Shown: positions 4,404-5,461 of the stretch, in pieces
Position numbering within the stretch: position 1 is the stretch's first letter
Layout: each line of letters starts with the position of its first letter
Assembly: GCA_028714935.1 (NCBI GenBank)
Contig: JAQTLJ010000089.1
Location: 1 to 5,461, forward strand
Reading direction: 5' to 3'
Source: Candidatus Margulisiibacteriota bacterium
GTDB lineage: Bacteria; Margulisbacteria; WOR-1; O2-12-FULL-45-9
DNA: 5,461 bases
Translations under genes and position numbers: made by a program
The notes under the pieces: model-generated
The model's database searches: none
Told to the model about the DNA's origin: nothing
Seen by the model: the letters and a program-made list of their open reading frames with translations, nothing else

Positions 4404-5461
4404 CTATCGGCAGCCGACAAAAGAAAGCCCCCACAAGCCCACTTGCTCCGGCATACTCTGCGCTTCCCAGGAAACCCCACCATCGGTCGTGCGCAGGATC
4501 ACGCCCGCTGGCCTCCCGAACGCGCTCGTGCCCACGATCCAGCAGACATCCTTGTTGAGCGCCCTGGGCATCAGCAGGAAATAGCCGCCGAACCCCGAGC
4601 TTGAGCCCAATTGGTCGACCCAATTATTGCCGCCATCTGTTGTATGCAAAATATTGCCATAATCCTGCGCGATCCAGGCGGTATTAATATCCAGGGGAAA
4701 GATGCCATTGCAGTCACCCAGCACATTTTGATGCTGGCTGACCCAGTGATCGCCGCCATCAGTACTTTTAATGATCATGTAATTCCCGCCCACCGCCCAG
4801 ACATTATTCTCATCCAGAGCATAAATGTCGATCAGGTTTTGCTCGGTGACCTCAAAGCTGGAATTCCCCTGTCTGACCCAGCTGGCGCCGCCATTGTTCG
4901 TTTTGACGATCGTGGCGTAACCGTTGATCGCGGTGCCGCCGGCCCAGACCGTATCCGCATCCAAAGCATAAAGCGCCTGGATCTGGACATTGGGAACATG
5001 GCTGTCATTCTTTTTTACCCAGCTCTGGCCGCCGTTCGTGGTCTTATAAATGGCCGCGTTCGCCCCGCTCGCCCAGGCCGTATTAGTATCCAGGGCGCTG
5101 AGCTTGAGCAAACCGTCGGCCACGCTTTGCCGGCTCCAGGAATTGCCTCCGTCCGTCGTACGGAGAATGATGCCGGAACCGTCCGTCTTGGTCCCCACGA
5201 TCCAAACGTTATCGTTATCAAGCGCGCAGACGGAGTATAAGACCGCGTCCGTTACTTCCTGGCTGGTTCCCTGGCGGACCCAGGCGGCGCCCCCGTTGGT
5301 CGTGTGCAGGATCAGGCCGTAGCCGCCGGCAATTTCGCCCACGGTCCAGCCGACCGCCTGATGATAGTCGATCGTCGTGGTGGTGCTCAAGGTCGTAGTG
5401 GTCGGCAGGATCGTTGCCTCTTCGCAGCCCGCAATGACAAATACAATAATAAAGGACAAAG
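4404..5461 (-). CDS. YCF48/BNR-like seven-bladed beta-propeller lipoprotein (5' partial)
   Basis: At least 351 residues on the - strand, ending at TAG 4404-4406. The frame is open to the right edge. A TTG at 5459 would give only 11 residues before the lipobox Cys (I-A-G-C, Cys12), too short for a signal peptide, so the true start almost certainly lies beyond the window. A Thr-rich linker (residues 20-29, T-T-T-T-L-S-T-T-T-T) follows the Cys. The rest is seven repeats of about 39-51 residues, each with an Asp-box-like T-T-[DN]-G-G-x-x-W (starts at 53, 101, 140, 187, 232, 273, 324). They alternate with Y-A-L-D-x-[ND]-x-V-W-x-x-G strands (e.g. 75-89, 164-175, 213-224). This is the YCF48/BNR propeller pattern. 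YCF48/HCF136 itself assists photosystem II assembly, but bacterial surface lipoproteins of this kind are common outside phototrophs and have no fixed role; ligand binding or scaffolding is an inference. The Asp-box pattern also occurs in sialidases, but no catalytic sialidase motif (such as R-I-P) is seen. Confidence 0.88.
   Translation of the reverse strand, partial: LSFIIVFVIAGCEEATILPTTTTLSTTTTIDYHQAVGWTVGEIAGGYGLILHTTNGGAAWVRQGTSQEVTDAVLYSVCALDNDNVWIVGTKTDGSGIILRTTDGGNSWSRQSVADGLLKLSALDTNTAWASGANAAIYKTTNGGQSWVKKNDSHVPNVQIQALYALDADTVWAGGTAINGYATIVKTNNGGASWVRQGNSSFEVTEQNLIDIYALDENNVWAVGGNYMIIKSTDGGDHWVSQHQNVLGDCNGIFPLDINTAWIAQDYGNILHTTDGGNNWVDQLGSSSGFGGYFLLMPRALNKDVCWIVGTSAFGRPAGVILRTTDGGVSWEAQSMPEQVGLWGLSFVGCR
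4467..5303 (-). repeat. Seven tandem protein-level repeats (propeller blades)
   Basis: The span runs from the first Asp-box (5280-5303) to the seventh (4467-4490) of the propeller gene. Box-to-box distances are 48, 39, 47, 45, 41 and 51 residues. The repeats are clear in protein and only partly visible in DNA: for example CATCCARAGCATAAA recurs at 4811-4825 and 4958-4972 on the + strand, encoding the L-Y-A-L-D / I-Y-A-L-D strand. This suggests old internal duplication, not recent tandem copying. Confidence 0.85.

Noticed and set aside
4611..5240. A 209-codon open frame on the + strand opposite the propeller gene
   Set aside because: It lies wholly antisense to a gene with clear repeated protein motifs. 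Its translation is repetitive because the blades are, and it has no domain of its own.
4404..5461. The propeller protein as a photosystem II assembly factor or a sialidase
   Set aside because: The YCF48-like repeats are shared by many bacterial lipoproteins. Nothing in the window suggests photosynthesis, and sialidase catalytic motifs are absent.
1..5461. CRISPR array, tRNA, mobile element, toxin-antitoxin or defence island
   Set aside because: No regularly spaced DNA repeats, cloverleaf-like sequences, transposase or integrase motifs, or paired small toxin/antitoxin genes were found on either strand.

Overview
The window carries a dense stretch of bacterial chromosome: seven genes on the + strand, followed by one convergent gene on the - strand that runs off the right edge. 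Base composition is slightly GC-rich and looks uniform. I see no insertion sequence, phage gene, tRNA, rRNA or CRISPR array. Three proteins have lipoprotein signal sequences, so a cell envelope with lipid-anchored proteins is certain, and a diderm is likely. The short threonine synthase, the DUF362-ferredoxin protein and the Thr-rich linker after a lipobox would suit an uncultured candidate phylum (Margulisbacteria/WOR-1 or relatives). That placement is an impression, not a proof.

Layout. Positions 1-3912 form a compact block of six genes that looks like one transcription unit: the C-terminus of a DMT/EamA-like membrane transporter (3-188), a LEA14/WHy-domain lipoprotein (193-672), threonine synthase ThrC (674-1723), a DUF362 protein with a C-terminal 2x[4Fe-4S] ferredoxin domain (1713-2846), a small zinc-ribbon protein (2859-3122) and a 266-residue lipoprotein of unknown function (3112-3912). 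Gaps are 1 to 12 nt, and two junctions overlap by exactly 11 nt. A 74-nt gap with a perfect 9-bp AT-rich inverted repeat follows. Then come an unrecognised 131-residue protein (3987-4382) and, after 21 nt, the 3' end of the convergent gene. That gene (4404 to beyond 5461) encodes a lipoprotein whose mature part is a seven-bladed YCF48/BNR-type beta-propeller behind a Thr-rich linker.

How the genes work together. Only ThrC has a firm metabolic role, the last step of threonine synthesis. The tight packing suggests co-transcription, but the products (transporter, envelope lipoproteins, PLP enzyme, iron-sulfur protein, zinc ribbon) do not form a recognisable pathway. This may simply be a mixed housekeeping operon. 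I found no convincing new multi-gene system. The most open items are the two proteins I could not assign (3112-3912 and 3987-4382) and the linkage of DUF362-ferredoxin to ThrC.
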